From contig NZ_BJNM01000002.1 of assembly GCF_006539685.1 (NCBI RefSeq), forward strand, positions 1 through 64,000: a DNA stretch of 64,000 nt, read 5' to 3'. This stretch comes from Gluconobacter oxydans (lineage in GTDB: Bacteria; Pseudomonadota; Alphaproteobacteria; Acetobacterales; Acetobacteraceae). Positions 47,042 to 57,484 of this stretch are shown in pieces. The first letter of the stretch is position 1; each line of letters opens with the position of its first letter. The notes under the pieces are model-generated. The model had not been told where the DNA came from, made no database searches, and saw only the letters and a program-made list of their open reading frames with translations. Both the position numbers and the translations under genes were made by a program.

Positions 47042-47156
47042 TCAGAACCGGTTAAAGGGCTTCCGGCAGTGTGTCGATCTCAGGATCGTGCACTGACTGG
47101 TTTGAACTTTCAGTCTTACTCCCGTTCCAGGTGGAGCGGGGTTTTGGAGAAAGACG

Positions 47157-48347
47157 ATGGCAAAGGCTAAATTCGAGCGGACGAAGCCGCACTGCAACAT
47201 CGGCACCATCGGTCACGTCGATCACGGCAAGACCTCGCTGACTGCTGCAATCACCAAGGTGCTGGCTAAGACCGGCGGCGCCACCTACAGCGCGTACGAC
47301 CAGATCGACAAGGCTCCGGAAGAGCGCGCCCGTGGTATCACCATTTCCACAGCTCACGTTGAGTACGAGACGGCTGACCGTCACTACGCTCACGTCGACT
47401 GCCCGGGCCATGCTGACTATGTGAAGAACATGATCACGGGTGCAGCTCAGATGGACGGCGCGATCCTCGTCGTGTCCGCTGCTGATGGTCCGATGCCGCA
47501 GACCCGCGAGCACATCCTGCTTGCCCGTCAGGTTGGTGTGCCGGCACTGGTCGTGTTCCTGAACAAGGTTGACCAGGTTGACGATCCGGAGCTGCTTGAG
47601 CTCGTGGAAATGGAAGTTCGTGAGCTTCTGTCTTCCTACCAGTTCCCGGGCGACGATATCCCCATCGTCAAGGGCTCCGCTCTTGTGACGCTGGAAGATG
47701 GCGATCCGTCCATCGGTGAAGACCGCGTTCTCGAACTGATGACGCAGGTTGACGCCTACATCCCGCAGCCGGAGCGTCCGGTTGACCGTCCGTTCCTGAT
47801 GCCGATCGAAGACGTGTTCTCGATCTCGGGTCGTGGTACGGTTGTCACGGGTCGTGTCGAGCGCGGCGTTGTCAACGTGGGTGACGAAGTCGAAATCGTC
47901 GGCCTGAAGGACACCGTCAAGACGACCGTTACGGGCGTCGAGATGTTCCGCAAGCTGCTCGATCGCGGTGAAGCCGGTGACAACATCGGTGCGCTGGTTC
48001 GTGGCACGAAGCGTGAAGACGTCGAGCGTGGCCAGGTTCTGGCAAAGCCCGGCTCCATCACGCCGCACAAGAAGTTCAAGGCTGAGGCTTACATCCTCAC
48101 GAAGGAAGAGGGTGGCCGTCACACGCCGTTCTTCACGAACTACCGCCCGCAGTTCTATTTCCGTACGACCGACGTCACGGGCGTCGTGACGCTGCCGGAA
48201 GGCACGGAAATGGTCATGCCGGGTGACAACGTTGCCATGGACGTGGAGCTGATCGCTCCGATCGCCATGGACGAAGGCCTGCGCTTCGCTATCCGCGAAG
48301 GTGGCCGTACCGTGGGTGCCGGTGTGGTTTCTTCCATCACCGCCTAA
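47157..48347 (+). CDS. tuf: Elongation factor Tu
   Basis: 396-residue GTPase delivering aminoacyl-tRNA. G1 GHVDHGKTS at 18-26, effector loop ARGITI, G3 [10 protein letters not shown]4 NKVD and G5 SAL are all present. The C-terminal barrels end in [14 protein letters not shown] lies 7 nt before the ATG. Only one tuf copy is visible here. The gap before it (47042-47156) has no recognisable remnant of fusA, and a strong terminator follows. Confidence 0.99.
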   Translation: MAKAKFERTKPHCNIGTIGHVDHGKTSLTAAITKVLAKTGGATYSAYDQIDKAPEERARGITISTAHVEYETADRHYAHVDCPGHADYVKNMITGAAQMDGAILVVSAADGPMPQTREHILLARQVGVPALVVFLNKVDQVDDPELLELVEMEVRELLSSYQFPGDDIPIVKGSALVTLEDGDPSIGEDRVLELMTQVDAYIPQPERPVDRPFLMPIEDVFSISGRGTVVTGRVERGVVNVGDEVEIVGLKDTVKTTVTGVEMFRKLLDRGEAGDNIGALVRGTKREDVERGQVLAKPGSITPHKKFKAEAYILTKEEGGRHTPFFTNYRPQFYFRTTDVTGVVTLPEGTEMVMPGDNVAMDVELIAPIAMDEGLRFAIREGGRTVGAGVVSSITA

Positions 48348-48376
48348 GTCCTGCGTTTAGCCGTTGGCTTTGACAG

Positions 48377-48403
48377 CCCCGGTCAGATTTTTTCTGACCG
48401 GGG
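48377..48403 (+). terminator. Terminator after tuf
   Basis: CCCCGGTCAGA at 48377-48387 pairs perfectly with TCTGACCGGGG at 48393-48403 around a T5 loop, followed by a T/C-rich stretch. It separates the str operon from S10. Confidence 0.8.
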
Positions 48404-48466
48404 TTCCCTTTCAGGGGCAATGGCAGTAGGACGACACCCGAATTTTTGAGTTGGACGAACAAGAAC

Positions 48467-48775
48467 ATGGACAACCAGAACATCCGCATTCGCCTTAAGG
48501 CGTACGATCATCGCGTGCTGGACAACAGCACCAAGGAGATCGTAAACACGGCGAAGCGTACGGGTGCGCGGGTTCGGGGTCCGATCCCGCTGCCGACGCA
48601 TATCGAACGGTTCACGGTGAACCGCTCGCCACACGTGGATAAGAAAAGCCGCGAACAGTTCGAAATTCGGACTCACCGCCGGCTGCTCGACATTGTCGAG
48701 CCGACCCCGCAGACCGTGGACGCCCTCATGAAGCTCGACCTCGCCGCTGGCGTGGACGTCGAGATCAAACTCTAA
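48467..48775 (+). CDS. rpsJ: 30S ribosomal protein S10
   Basis: 102-residue protein of the 30S head, also the NusE partner in antitermination. [26 protein letters not shown] is the family start, so ATG 48467 is chosen over 48446. Followed by rplC after 10 bp. The 60-nt leader after the tuf terminator contains no strong promoter; S10 leader control is not recognisable. Confidence 0.98.
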   Translation: MDNQNIRIRLKAYDHRVLDNSTKEIVNTAKRTGARVRGPIPLPTHIERFTVNRSPHVDKKSREQFEIRTHRRLLDIVEPTPQTVDALMKLDLAAGVDVEIKL

Positions 48776-48785
48776 GGTCCAGACG

Positions 48786-49469
48786 ATGCGAACCGGATTG
48801 ATTGCAAAGAAGCTGGGAATGACCCGGCTGTTTAAGGAAGATGGCACGCATGTGCCTGTGACGGTCCTTCACCTTGACAATGTCGAGGTTGTGGATGCCC
48901 GCACGAACGAGCGCGATGGCTATACCGCCATTCAGCTCGGACTTGGTAATGCCAAGGTGAAGAATGTCACCAAGGCGAACCGTGGCCATTTCGCCCGGAC
49001 CAAGGTCGAGCCAAAGAGGCATCTGGCAGAGTTCCGCGTCTCTGAAGACGCCCTGCTGGAAGCTGGAACCAAGCTGTCCGCTGCTCACTTCGTTGTGGGA
49101 CAGAAAGTTGACGTCACGGGCCAGAGCAAGGGCAAGGGTTTTGCGGGTGTTATGAAGCGTCATAACTTCGCAGGTCTCGAAGCGTCCCACGGCGTCTCCA
49201 TCAGCCACCGTTCCCATGGTTCTACGGGCCAGCGCCAGGATCCTGGCAAGGTCTTCAAGGGAAAGAAGATGGCAGGTCACATGGGTGACGAGCGTGTTAC
49301 CACGCTGAACCTCGAGATCGCTGCCGTGGATGAAGAGCGCAACCTGATCATGGTCAGGGGTGCAATTCCTGGTGCGAAGAACGGCCTTGTGCTGATTCGC
49401 GATGCAATCAAGAAGGCTCGCCATGCTGATGCGCCGTATCCGGCAGCAACAGTGGCGGCCGCCGGTTGA
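48786..49469 (+). CDS. rplC: 50S ribosomal protein L3
   Basis: 227-residue large-subunit protein reaching toward the peptidyl-transferase centre. [16 protein letters not shown] start, and the [43 protein letters not shown] loop containing the methylated-Gln region is present. Second gene of the S10 operon. Confidence 0.98.
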   Translation: MRTGLIAKKLGMTRLFKEDGTHVPVTVLHLDNVEVVDARTNERDGYTAIQLGLGNAKVKNVTKANRGHFARTKVEPKRHLAEFRVSEDALLEAGTKLSAAHFVVGQKVDVTGQSKGKGFAGVMKRHNFAGLEASHGVSISHRSHGSTGQRQDPGKVFKGKKMAGHMGDERVTTLNLEIAAVDEERNLIMVRGAIPGAKNGLVLIRDAIKKARHADAPYPAATVAAAG

Positions 49470-49480
49470 GGACGAGGGGC

Positions 49481-50095
49481 ATGGAATACGATATCAAGAC
49501 CCTCGATAACGGTAGCGCAGGCTCTGTCGCGCTTCCTGAAGAGATTTTCGCGGTCACTCCGCGCTCTGACATCATGGCACGTGTTGTGCACTGGCAGCTC
49601 GCAAAGCGCCGTGCCGGTACGCACCGTACGAAGGGCATGGGTGAAATTTCTGGCACGACCAAGAAGCCTTACCGCCAGAAGGGCACGGGTTCTGCCCGTC
49701 AGGGTTCCCTGCGTGCACCACAGTTCCGTACGGGTGGCGTTGTCCATGGTCCGGTCGTTCGCGACCACGGCTATGACCTTCCCAAGAAGGTCCGTCGTCT
49801 CGGCCTGATCTGCGCCCTGTCGCAGAAGGCAGCCGAGGGCAAGCTGATCGTTCTCGATGCCGCCAACGGTGTCACCAAGACCCGTGAAGCCGCAGCGAAG
49901 ATCAAGGCCCTGGGCTGGACGTCCGCGCTGATCGTTGATGGCGCTGTTGACGAGCAGTTTGCTCGCGCAATCGCCAATCTGCCGAAGATCGACGTTCTGC
50001 CGACCATTGGTGCAAACGTCTATGACATCCTCAACCACGATGTGCTGGTCATCACCCGCGCCGGTCTTGAGGGTCTTAAGGAGCGTCTGGCATGA
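49481..50095 (+). CDS. rplD: 50S ribosomal protein L4
   Basis: 204-residue protein lining the nascent-chain tunnel; in enterobacteria it also represses the S10 operon. ATG 49481 gives [14 protein letters not shown]; an upstream TTG overlaps the rplC stop and is not chosen. The extended loop [26 protein letters not shown] is present. rplW starts in an ATGA overlap. Confidence 0.97.
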   Translation: MEYDIKTLDNGSAGSVALPEEIFAVTPRSDIMARVVHWQLAKRRAGTHRTKGMGEISGTTKKPYRQKGTGSARQGSLRAPQFRTGGVVHGPVVRDHGYDLPKKVRRLGLICALSQKAAEGKLIVLDAANGVTKTREAAAKIKALGWTSALIVDGAVDEQFARAIANLPKIDVLPTIGANVYDILNHDVLVITRAGLEGLKERLA

Positions 50096-50433
50096 CCACC
50101 AATACCGTCATGAACGCACACAAGACGGCACAGAACATGTCGCAGGAAGCCCTGTACGACGTGGTCCGTGCACCGCTGATCACCGAAAAGGCTACGCTTC
50201 TTTCCGAGCGTAACCAGGTGGTGTTCAAGGTCGCTCCCAGTGCGACGAAGCCTCAGATCAAGGCTGCGGTTGAGAAGCTCTTCAACGTGAAGGTTACCGG
50301 CGTGAACACGCTGGTCCAGAAGGGTAAGGTCAAGCGCGTCAAGGGTCGTCCCGGCCGTCGCTCGGACATCAAGAAGGCGTATGTACAGCTTGCTGAAGGT
50401 CAGTCCATTGACCTTACAGCCAAGCTGGGCTGA
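50092..50433 (+). CDS. rplW: 50S ribosomal protein L23
   Basis: 113-residue protein at the tunnel exit that docks trigger factor and SRP. The core [26 protein letters not shown] is preceded by an unusual N-terminal stretch of about 20 residues ([20 protein letters not shown]). Inner ATGs at 50110 and 50137 would remove it, but the ATGA overlap with rplD favours 50092. Confidence 0.95.
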   Translation: MTTNTVMNAHKTAQNMSQEALYDVVRAPLITEKATLLSERNQVVFKVAPSATKPQIKAAVEKLFNVKVTGVNTLVQKGKVKRVKGRPGRRSDIKKAYVQLAEGQSIDLTAKLG

Positions 50434-50449
50434 CGCGGGGTAGGATACC

Positions 50450-51280
50450 ATGGCACTCAAGCACTTTAATCCCACGACGCCGAGCACACGCGGCACCGTG
50501 CTGATTGACCGCAGCGAGCTCTTCAAGGGCAAGCCGGTCAAGCAGCTGACGGAAGGCAAGAACAAGTCGGGCGGCCGTAACAATCACGGCCGTACCACGG
50601 TTCGCTTCCGTGGCGGCGGGCACAAGCAGTCCTATCGTTATGTCGACTTCAAGCGTCGCAAGTTCGATGTGGCCGCAACGGTCGAGCGTCTCGAATACGA
50701 TCCGAACCGCACGGCATTCATTGCGCTGATCAAGTATGAAGATGGCGAACTCGCCTACATCCTTGCTCCGCAGCGCGTGAAGGTTGGCGATCGCGTCATC
50801 TCCGGCGCCCATACGGACGTCAAGCCTGGCAACGCCATGCCGCTGGGTGCAATGCCGGTTGGAACGATCGTGCATAACATCGAGCTGAAGCAGGGCGCTG
50901 GTGGCAAGCTGGCCCGCTCCGCTGGCACGTATGCCCAGCTGGTCGGCAAGGATGCCGGCTACGCGCAGGTTAAGCTGCAGTCCGGTGAGCTGCGTCTCGT
51001 TCGCGGTGAATGCATGGCAACCGTTGGTGCCGTGTCCAACCCGGACAACATGAACCAGCACATGGGCAAGGCCGGGCGTTCCCGCTGGCTCGGACGTCGC
51101 CCGCATAACCGTGGCGTTGTCATGAACCCGGTTGACCATCCGCATGGTGGTGGTGAAGGCCGGACCTCTGGTGGCCGTCATCCGGTTACGCCGTGGGGTG
51201 TTCCGACCAAGGGTTACAAGACGCGTGTTAACAAGAAGACGGATAGCCTGATCATCCGTCGCCGTAAGTCCGGCAAGTAA
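50450..51280 (+). CDS. rplB: 50S ribosomal protein L2
   Basis: 276-residue protein essential for subunit association and peptidyl transfer. [18 protein letters not shown] start, conserved [15 protein letters not shown] and the [12 protein letters not shown] loop with the catalytic-site His at the C-terminal third. Fifth gene of the S10 operon. Confidence 0.98.
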   Translation: MALKHFNPTTPSTRGTVLIDRSELFKGKPVKQLTEGKNKSGGRNNHGRTTVRFRGGGHKQSYRYVDFKRRKFDVAATVERLEYDPNRTAFIALIKYEDGELAYILAPQRVKVGDRVISGAHTDVKPGNAMPLGAMPVGTIVHNIELKQGAGGKLARSAGTYAQLVGKDAGYAQVKLQSGELRLVRGECMATVGAVSNPDNMNQHMGKAGRSRWLGRRPHNRGVVMNPVDHPHGGGEGRTSGGRHPVTPWGVPTKGYKTRVNKKTDSLIIRRRKSGK

Positions 51281-51296
51281 GAGGGGGCAAACAGAG

Positions 51297-51575
51297 ATGG
51301 CACGTTCCGTCTGGAAGGGCCCGTTCGTTGACGGGTATCTGTTCGGTAAGGCTGAAGCGTCACGCGCTTCGGGTCGTAATGAAGTGATCAAGATCTGGTC
51401 GCGTCGTTCGACGATCCTTCCGCAGTTCGTCGGGCTTACGTTCGGCGTCTACAATGGTCACAAGTTCCTGCCTGTGCAGGTCACGGAGAACATGGTCGGT
51501 CACAAGTTCGGCGAGTTCTCGCCGACGCGGACCTACACCGGTCATGGCTCTGACAAGAAGTCGAAGCGGGGCTGA
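51297..51575 (+). CDS. rpsS: 30S ribosomal protein S19
   Basis: 92-residue head protein, partner of S13. [20 protein letters not shown] start and the [28 protein letters not shown] motif. It lies 2 nt before rplV. Confidence 0.97.
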   Translation: MARSVWKGPFVDGYLFGKAEASRASGRNEVIKIWSRRSTILPQFVGLTFGVYNGHKFLPVQVTENMVGHKFGEFSPTRTYTGHGSDKKSKRG

Positions 51576-51577
51576 AA

Positions 51578-52006
51578 ATGAGCAAGCCGAAGCACATCCG
51601 CACGCTCGCTGACACGGAAGCGCAGGCAGTTGCCCGCAACATCCGCGTCAGCCCGCGCAAGCTGAACCTGGTCGCGGCAATGATCCGCAACCAGCCGGCT
51701 GACAAGGCTATCGCCGCTCTGACCTTCTCGCGTCGTCGTATCGCGCAGCAGGTCAAGAAGACTCTTGAGAGCGCCGTGGCCAACGCTGAGAACAATCACC
51801 AGCTCGATGTCGATCAGCTGGTGGTCAAGACGGCAGAAGTGGGCAAGTCCATCGTCATGAAGCGTTTCCACGCTCGTGGCCGTGGCCGTTCCGCTCGCGT
51901 CGAGAAGTTCTTCAGCCACCTGAAGATTGTTGTTGCCGAGCGTGCAGAAGCACCGGAAGAGACGAAGCCGTCTCGCGGAACCAACAAAGAGCAGAAGGCA
52001 GCCTGA
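51578..52006 (+). CDS. rplV: 50S ribosomal protein L22
   Basis: 142-residue tunnel protein. [16 protein letters not shown] and [18 protein letters not shown] blocks, with the hairpin carrying [11 protein letters not shown]. The C-terminal extension of about 25 residues is Glu/Lys rich ([19 protein letters not shown]). Confidence 0.97.
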   Translation: MSKPKHIRTLADTEAQAVARNIRVSPRKLNLVAAMIRNQPADKAIAALTFSRRRIAQQVKKTLESAVANAENNHQLDVDQLVVKTAEVGKSIVMKRFHARGRGRSARVEKFFSHLKIVVAERAEAPEETKPSRGTNKEQKAA

Positions 52007-52009
52007 TCC

Positions 52010-52687
52010 ATGGGACACAAGGTCAATCCGATCGGGCTTCGGCTCGGCGTCAACCGTACCTGGGACAGCCGCTGGTACGCCGGTCAAGACTACGCACGTC
52101 TGCTGCATGAAGACCTGAAGCTTCGTGCATTCCTGCGTCGCAAGCTGTCCGGCGCAGGCGTGTCCCGCGTTGTTATCGAGCGTCCGGCCAAGAAGCCCCG
52201 CGTGACGATCTACGCCGCCCGTCCGGGCGTCGTGATCGGCAAGAAGGGCCAGGACATCGACGCGCTCCGCAAGGAACTGAGCCGTATGGCGAAGACCGAC
52301 GTGGCGCTGAACATCGTCGAGATCCGCAAGCCGGAAATCGATGCGACCCTCGTTGCCGAGAACATTGCTCAGCAGCTGGAACGTCGTGTTGCTTTCCGTC
52401 GTGCCATGAAGCGCGCAATTCAGTCCGCAATGCGTCTTGGTGCCCAGGGCATCCGGATCACCTGCGGTGGTCGTCTGGGTGGTGCTGAAATCGCTCGTGC
52501 CGAAAAGTATCGTGAGGGACGTGTTCCCCTGCATACGCTTCGCGCCGACATCGATTACGGTACGGCAACCGCCAAGACAACGTATGGCACCTGCGGTGTG
52601 AAGGTATGGATCTTCAAGGGTGAGATCCTGGCTCATGACCCGCTGGCACAGGATCGTCGTGCTGCGGAGCAGGCTCCCCAGCGCTAA
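52010..52687 (+). CDS. rpsC: 30S ribosomal protein S3
   Basis: 225-residue head protein with a KH domain ([24 protein letters not shown]) at the mRNA entry. Start [24 protein letters not shown] is conserved. It is followed by a hairpin and a 57-bp gap before rplP. Confidence 0.98.
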   Translation: MGHKVNPIGLRLGVNRTWDSRWYAGQDYARLLHEDLKLRAFLRRKLSGAGVSRVVIERPAKKPRVTIYAARPGVVIGKKGQDIDALRKELSRMAKTDVALNIVEIRKPEIDATLVAENIAQQLERRVAFRRAMKRAIQSAMRLGAQGIRITCGGRLGGAEIARAEKYREGRVPLHTLRADIDYGTATAKTTYGTCGVKVWIFKGEILAHDPLAQDRRAAEQAPQR

Positions 52688-52688
52688 G

Positions 52689-52710
52689 ACTGTGAGCGAA
52701 AGCTCACAGT
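52689..52710 (+). promoter_or_regulatory. GNRA-loop hairpin between rpsC and rplP
   Basis: ACTGTGAGC at 52689-52697 pairs perfectly with GCTCACAGT at 52702-52710 around a GAAA tetraloop, right after the rpsC stop. There is no T-run, so processing or stability rather than termination is likely. Confidence 0.65.
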
Positions 52711-52744
52711 TCCATTGCTGGTGCTGATTTGAGGATTTAACAAC

Positions 52745-53161
52745 ATGCTTTCCCCGAAGCGGACAAAGTTTCGTAAGGCCCACAAGGGCCGCATTCACGG
52801 TCTGGCGAAAAGCGGAACCCAGCTCAACTTCGGTGCCTTCGGCCTGAAGGCGCTGGAGCCGGAGCGGATTACCGCTCGCCAGATCGAAGCCTCCCGTCGT
52901 GCGATCACGCGTGCCATGAAGCGTGCCGGTCGTGTGTGGATTCGTATCTTTCCGGATACTCCGGTCTCGACAAAGCCTGCAGAAGTGCGTATGGGCTCCG
53001 GTAAGGGTAATCCCGAGTACTGGGCAGCACGTGTCAAGCCGGGTCGTATCCTGTTCGAGATCGAAGGCGTTCCGCCTGAGGTTGCCAAGCTGGCCCTGAG
53101 CCTGGGTGCTGCAAAGCTTCCGATCAAGACCAAGTTCGTTCAGCGTATCGGAGACGCGTAA
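52745..53161 (+). CDS. rplP: 50S ribosomal protein L16
   Basis: 138-residue protein near the A-site tRNA elbow. [19 protein letters not shown] start and the [24 protein letters not shown]-like block ([19 protein letters not shown]). Its stop shares a nucleotide with the rpmC start. Confidence 0.98.
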   Translation: MLSPKRTKFRKAHKGRIHGLAKSGTQLNFGAFGLKALEPERITARQIEASRRAITRAMKRAGRVWIRIFPDTPVSTKPAEVRMGSGKGNPEYWAARVKPGRILFEIEGVPPEVAKLALSLGAAKLPIKTKFVQRIGDA

Positions 53162-53394
53162 TGGCCGACACGTACAAGCCTGCCGATCTGCGCGCGAAGA
53201 GCGAGGACGAGCTGAACGCTCTTCTGCTCGATCTCAAGCGCGAACAGATCAACCACCGTTTTTCGGCTGCCACCGGGCAGTCGGAGAACACAAGCCGCGT
53301 CAAGGTCGTGCGCCGTGCAGTAGCACGTATCAAGACACTGGCTCATCAATCGAAGAACCGTGCGGGCGCCAAAACGTCCGCCGCTAAGTCCTGA
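53161..53394 (+). CDS. rpmC: 50S ribosomal protein L29
   Basis: 77-residue helical-hairpin protein next to L23 at the tunnel exit. [21 protein letters not shown] and [15 protein letters not shown] mark the family; a basic Ala/Lys tail of about 15 residues follows. Confidence 0.95.
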   Translation: MADTYKPADLRAKSEDELNALLLDLKREQINHRFSAATGQSENTSRVKVVRRAVARIKTLAHQSKNRAGAKTSAAKS

Positions 53395-53407
53395 GAGGAG
53401 ACGGACG

Positions 53408-53680
53408 ATGCCAAGGCGCGTCCTGACGGGTAGGGTCACGAGCGACAAGATGGACAAGACGGTTACCGTTCTTGTCGATCGTCGCATCATGCATCCGCTC
53501 TACAAGAAGTTTATTCGCCGCTCCAAGAAGTATGCGGCTCATGACGAAGAGAACGTCTGCCAGACGGGCGATCTGGTGCGCATTGAAGAATGCGCACCGA
53601 TCTCCAAGCGCAAGACGTGGTCTGTCGTGTCGCGCAACGGAGAGGATCTGGCTTCTGCCTCCTCTTCCGTCAGCGCTTAA
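53408..53680 (+). CDS. rpsQ: 30S ribosomal protein S17
   Basis: 90-residue OB-fold protein. [26 protein letters not shown] start (ATG 53408; the longer frame from 53360 reads rpmC out of frame) and [28 protein letters not shown]. Last gene of the S10 unit. Confidence 0.96.
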   Translation: MPRRVLTGRVTSDKMDKTVTVLVDRRIMHPLYKKFIRRSKKYAAHDEENVCQTGDLVRIEECAPISKRKTWSVVSRNGEDLASASSSVSA

Positions 53681-53692
53681 GGGGGTAGGCAC

Positions 53693-54061
53693 ATGATTCA
53701 TCCCGAGACCAACCTGGACGTCGCCGACAACTCCGGCGCACGTCGGGTGCAGTGCATCAAGGTGCTGGGCGGTTCCAAGCGGAAGACCGCCTCGGTCGGC
53801 GACGTCATTGTCGTGTCCGTCAAGGAAGCAATTCCCCGCGGCAAGGTGAAGAAGGGTGACGTCCATCAGGCCGTTATCGTTCGCACCTCCTACCCGGTCC
53901 GTCGTGCAGATGGTTCCGCCATCCGCTTCGACAAGAATGCTGCCGTTCTGCTGAACAAGCAGCAGGAGCCGATTGGTACGCGTATCTTTGGCCCGGTGGT
54001 TCGTGAGCTGCGTGCGCGCAAGTTCATGAAGATCATCTCGCTGGCTCCGGAGGTGCTGTAA
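53693..54061 (+). CDS. rplN: 50S ribosomal protein L14
   Basis: 122-residue interface protein. [27 protein letters not shown] and [28 protein letters not shown] are conserved. First gene of the spc unit, 12 bp after rpsQ, and overlapping the rplX start by one base. Confidence 0.98.
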   Translation: MIHPETNLDVADNSGARRVQCIKVLGGSKRKTASVGDVIVVSVKEAIPRGKVKKGDVHQAVIVRTSYPVRRADGSAIRFDKNAAVLLNKQQEPIGTRIFGPVVRELRARKFMKIISLAPEVL

Positions 54062-54381
54062 TGGCTGCTCGTATCAAGAAGGGTGACCAGGTTCTGGTCC
54101 TCTCCGGCAAGTCCCGTGGCGTTCGCGGCGAAGTCCTCGCCGTGATGCCGAAGGCCGAGAAGGCTGTTGTGCGTGGCGTGGCAGTTGCCAAGCGTCACAC
54201 GAAGCCCAACCGCATGGGCGGAGAAGGTGGGATCATCGAGCGCGAAATGCCGATCCACCTGTCCAACCTGAAGCTGGTTGATCCGAAGAGCGGCAAGCCG
54301 ACGCGCGTTGGTTTCCGTATTCTGGAAGACGGTCGCAAGGTTCGCGTTGCCAAGGCAACCGGCGAAGTGATCGAAGGCTGA
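54061..54381 (+). CDS. rplX: 50S ribosomal protein L24
   Basis: 106-residue assembly-initiating protein with the KOW motif ([26 protein letters not shown]). Its ATG overlaps the rplN stop by one base; rplE follows after 11 bp. Confidence 0.97.
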   Translation: MAARIKKGDQVLVLSGKSRGVRGEVLAVMPKAEKAVVRGVAVAKRHTKPNRMGGEGGIIEREMPIHLSNLKLVDPKSGKPTRVGFRILEDGRKVRVAKATGEVIEG

Positions 54382-54392
54382 GGAGCGCAACA

Positions 54393-54956
54393 ATGAGCGA
54401 ATATAAAAACGCTTTGCCGCGTCTGCACCAGCGCTACGAAGACGTTCTGAAGAAGCAGCTGCGTGAGCAGTTCGGTTACGCCAACGAACTCCAGGTTCCC
54501 AAGCTCGAGAAGATCGTGCTGAACATGGGTGTTGGTGAAGCCGCCGGCGACCAGAAGAAGCTTGATGCCGCTGTTGCGGAAATGACCGTCATTTCCGGTC
54601 AGAAGCCCGTCAAGACCCTTGCTCGCAAGGCTATTGCCGGCTTCAAGATCCGTGAGGGTCTGCCCATCGGCTGCAAGGTCACGCTCCGTCGTGCCCGCAT
54701 GTACGAGTTTCTTGATCGTCTGGTGACGATCGCCATGCCGCGTATCCGCGATTTCCGCGGTCTGCCGGCAAACAAGGGCTTTGATGGACATGGCAACTTC
54801 GCCATGGGCATCAAGGAACAGATCGTGTTTCCTGAGATCGAATATGACAAGATCGATGCCGTCCGCGGCATGGACATCATTTTCGTGACCAGCGCCAAGT
54901 CTGATGCTGAAGCAAAGGCCCTGCTGAAGGCCTTTGATCTGCCGTTCAACGGCTGA
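54393..54956 (+). CDS. rplE: 50S ribosomal protein L5
   Basis: 187-residue 5S rRNA-binding protein of the central protuberance. [47 protein letters not shown] and the RDFRGL segment are present. Followed by a terminator-like hairpin and a 132-bp gap unusual for this operon. Confidence 0.98.
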   Translation: MSEYKNALPRLHQRYEDVLKKQLREQFGYANELQVPKLEKIVLNMGVGEAAGDQKKLDAAVAEMTVISGQKPVKTLARKAIAGFKIREGLPIGCKVTLRRARMYEFLDRLVTIAMPRIRDFRGLPANKGFDGHGNFAMGIKEQIVFPEIEYDKIDAVRGMDIIFVTSAKSDAEAKALLKAFDLPFNG

Positions 54957-54996
54957 TCCATAATTTTTCAGACCGATCACGGTTAAAATCAGGATT

Positions 54997-55017
54997 CGGC
55001 CTTCCATTGGAAGGCCG
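54997..55017 (+). terminator. Terminator-like hairpin between rplE and rpsN
   Basis: CGGCCTTCC at 54997-55005 pairs perfectly with GGAAGGCCG at 55009-55017 and is followed by CTTTCCTTT. It may attenuate transcription into the second half of the spc unit. Confidence 0.6.
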
Positions 55018-55088
55018 CTTTCCTTTATAGACACGCTGATTGGAAAACCGTCGGGATAGGCCTGACAGGTTCCGGGAGAAAATTCGAG

Positions 55089-55394
55089 ATGGCGAAGGTC
55101 TCAGCGGTAAACCGTAATAACCATCGCGCTGCCCTGGTGAAGCGCGACAAGGAAAAGCGGACCGCTCTCAAGAACATCATCAAGGATCGCACTCTGTCGG
55201 TTGAAGACCGCTTTGATGCGACCCTCAAGCTGGCCCAGATGCCGCGTAATGGATCCGCCACGCGCGTCCGTCTGCGTTGCAAGCTTTCTGGTCGCCCCCG
55301 TGCCAACTATCGCAAGTTCGAGCTGAGCCGTATTGCTCTGCGTGACCTTGCCTCCGCCGGCCAGATTCCTGGCATGGTCAAGTCGAGCTGGTAA
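55089..55394 (+). CDS. rpsN: 30S ribosomal protein S14 (zinc-independent form)
   Basis: 101-residue head protein of the C-minus type: there is no CxxC pair, and the C-terminal half reads [22 protein letters not shown]. The N-terminal [23 protein letters not shown] is typical of alphaproteobacteria. CGGGAG lies upstream. Confidence 0.97.
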   Translation: MAKVSAVNRNNHRAALVKRDKEKRTALKNIIKDRTLSVEDRFDATLKLAQMPRNGSATRVRLRCKLSGRPRANYRKFELSRIALRDLASAGQIPGMVKSSW

Positions 55395-55406
55395 AGGGTA
55401 GATCGA

Positions 55407-55805
55407 ATGTCTTTGTCTGATCCACTGGGCGATATGCTGACCCGGATCCGCAATGCGCAGCGTGCCCGTCATGCTGTCTGCGTTGCGCCTGCATCCAAGC
55501 TGCGCGCAAGCGTTCTGGAAGCTCTGAAGCGTGAGGGCTACATCCGTGGCTTCGCAGCTGAGGAACTCCGCAAGGGTGTTGCACAGCTCCGCATCGAGCT
55601 GAAGTATGTAGAAGGCCAGCCGGTCATCAAGGAAATCCATCGCGTTTCCAAGCCCGGCCGTCGCGTCTACTCGAAGATCAAGGAACTTCCGCGCGTTTAT
55701 GCCGGCCTTGGTGTGTCGATCCTGTCCACCCCGCGTGGCGTCCTGTCGGACGTCGAGGCTCGCGCTGCCAACGTTGGCGGCGAAGTCCTCTGCCGCGTCT
55801 TCTAA
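55407..55805 (+). CDS. rpsH: 30S ribosomal protein S8
   Basis: 132-residue rRNA-binding protein, the spc-operon repressor in E. coli. [22 protein letters not shown] and [33 protein letters not shown] are conserved. Confidence 0.97.
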   Translation: MSLSDPLGDMLTRIRNAQRARHAVCVAPASKLRASVLEALKREGYIRGFAAEELRKGVAQLRIELKYVEGQPVIKEIHRVSKPGRRVYSKIKELPRVYAGLGVSILSTPRGVLSDVEARAANVGGEVLCRVF

Positions 55806-55815
55806 GGAGGATCGC

Positions 55816-56352
55816 ATGTCTCGCGTAGGTAAATATCCCGTCGAAGTTCCGGCTGGCGTGCAGGTTTCCGTTGCTGACGGCTTCTTCAAGGCCAAGGGCA
55901 AACTCGGTGAACTGACCGTTCCGGTGTCCCGTCACGTGGAAGTCAAGATTGAGGGCAGCAACGTTTCCGTCGCTCCTGTCGGTCGTCGCTCCCGTGAAAA
56001 CTGGACCATGTGGGGAACGACCCGCGCTCTGATCGCCAATACGGTCAAGGGCGTGTCCGACGGCTTCTCCAAGGGGCTTGAAATTCAGGGTACGGGTTTC
56101 CGTGCTGCTGTTCAGGGCTCCAACCTGGTGATGAACCTCGGTTTCTCGCACGATGTTGTCTATCCGATTCCGGAAGGCATCAAGATCACCACTCCGCGTC
56201 CGACCGCGATTGTCGTTGAAGGTAACGACAAACAGCGTGTTGGTCAGGTTGCGCTCGATATTCGCAGCTTCCGCAAGCCTGAGCCTTACAAGGGCAAGGG
56301 TGTTCGGTACGAGACCGAGGTTCTGCGTCGTAAGGAAGGTAAGAAGAAGTAA
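55816..56352 (+). CDS. rplF: 50S ribosomal protein L6
   Basis: 178-residue protein near the factor-binding site. [17 protein letters not shown] start (AAGGAGG upstream of ATG 55816 excludes the longer frame) and [26 protein letters not shown] end. It overlaps rplR by one base. Confidence 0.98.
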   Translation: MSRVGKYPVEVPAGVQVSVADGFFKAKGKLGELTVPVSRHVEVKIEGSNVSVAPVGRRSRENWTMWGTTRALIANTVKGVSDGFSKGLEIQGTGFRAAVQGSNLVMNLGFSHDVVYPIPEGIKITTPRPTAIVVEGNDKQRVGQVALDIRSFRKPEPYKGKGVRYETEVLRRKEGKKK

Positions 56353-56714
56353 TGGCATCGCAGCAAGGATTGCAGGAACGTCGCCGTCAGCGGCTGCGCT
56401 TCCAGCTTCGTCGCAAGAGCGGCGGCCGGCCGCGTTTGTCGGTCTTCCGTTCCAGCAAGCACATTCACGCCCAGATCATCGACGATGCACAGGGCCGCAC
56501 ACTTGCCAGCGCTTCCACGCTGGAAAAGACGCTCCGCGACGCTGGCAAGACCGGCGCCGACGTGTCTGCGGCTACGGTTATCGGCAAGCTGATTGCCGAG
56601 CGCGGTGTTGCAGCTGGCGTCAAGACCGTCGTGTTCGACCGCGGCTCTTATCTGTATCATGGCCGGGTCAAAGCCCTGGCAGAGGCTGCCCGTGAGGGCG
56701 GACTCTCGTTCTAA
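56352..56714 (+). CDS. rplR: 50S ribosomal protein L18
   Basis: 120-residue 5S rRNA-binding protein. [32 protein letters not shown] and [26 protein letters not shown] are family blocks. AAGGAGG follows for rpsE. Confidence 0.97.
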   Translation: MASQQGLQERRRQRLRFQLRRKSGGRPRLSVFRSSKHIHAQIIDDAQGRTLASASTLEKTLRDAGKTGADVSAATVIGKLIAERGVAAGVKTVVFDRGSYLYHGRVKALAEAAREGGLSF

Positions 56715-56726
56715 GGAGGATCACAC

Positions 56727-57302
56727 ATGGCACGTGAGCCAAGAGAAGGCGGCCGTGGTGGTCGTGAGCGCGAGCAGGGCGATGATCTGGTCGACAAGCT
56801 CGTAACCATCAACCGTGTCGCCAAGGTCGTGAAGGGTGGTCGCCGTTTTGCGTTCGCTGCCCTCGTGGTTGTTGGTGACCAGAAGGGACGCGTTGGTTAC
56901 GGTGCGGGCAAGGCCCGTGAAGTTCCCGAGGCGATCCGCAAGGCAACCGAGCGCGCGAAGCGCACGATGATCCGCGTACCGATGAAGGAGGGTCGTACCC
57001 TTCATCACGATACGTTCGGTCACTACGGTGCCGGCAAGGTTGTTGTCCGTGCGGCTGAAGCCGGTACGGGTATCATCGCCGGTGGTCCGATGCGTGCAGT
57101 GTTCGAAAGCCTCGGCGTCAATGACGTTGTGGCCAAGAGCCTCGGTACGCGGAACCCGCACAACATGATCAAGGCAACCTTTGCTGCGCTTGAGAAGGCC
57201 AGCAGCCCGCGTCATGTTGCTTCCCGTCGCGGCAAGAAGGCTGCAGAACTGTTTGGCAAGCGCGAGCAGGGCCAGACGGAAGCGGAGGTGACAAATGGCT
57301 GA
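56727..57302 (+). CDS. rpsE: 30S ribosomal protein S5
   Basis: 191-residue decoding-fidelity protein with a Gly/Arg-rich N terminus ([17 protein letters not shown]) before the conserved [27 protein letters not shown]. rpmD begins 8 nt before its stop. Confidence 0.98.
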   Translation: MAREPREGGRGGREREQGDDLVDKLVTINRVAKVVKGGRRFAFAALVVVGDQKGRVGYGAGKAREVPEAIRKATERAKRTMIRVPMKEGRTLHHDTFGHYGAGKVVVRAAEAGTGIIAGGPMRAVFESLGVNDVVAKSLGTRNPHNMIKATFAALEKASSPRHVASRRGKKAAELFGKREQGQTEAEVTNG

Positions 57303-57483
57303 GAACGGCAAGACCGTCCAGGTTACGCAGATCGCATCGGTCATCGGTCGTAAACCGGGCCAGGCTGAGACCATCACCGGTCTTGGGCTGCGTGGAATTG
57401 GTTCCACGCGTACGCTGGAGGATACTCCGGCCGTGCGTGGAATGATCCGCAAGGTTGCCCACCTCATCAAGGTGGAGGGTTGA
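57295..57483 (+). CDS. rpmD: 50S ribosomal protein L30
   Basis: 62-residue protein. [28 protein letters not shown] followed by [24 protein letters not shown] is the family pattern. It overlaps the end of rpsE by 8 nt and sits 1 nt before rplO. Confidence 0.95.
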   Translation: MAENGKTVQVTQIASVIGRKPGQAETITGLGLRGIGSTRTLEDTPAVRGMIRKVAHLIKVEG

Positions 57484-57484
57484 A

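Noticed and set aside
48370-48398. Perfect TTGACA at 48370-48375 after tuf as a possible S10 promoter
   Set aside because: No acceptable -10 follows at 16-18 bp, and the site overlaps the terminator stem.
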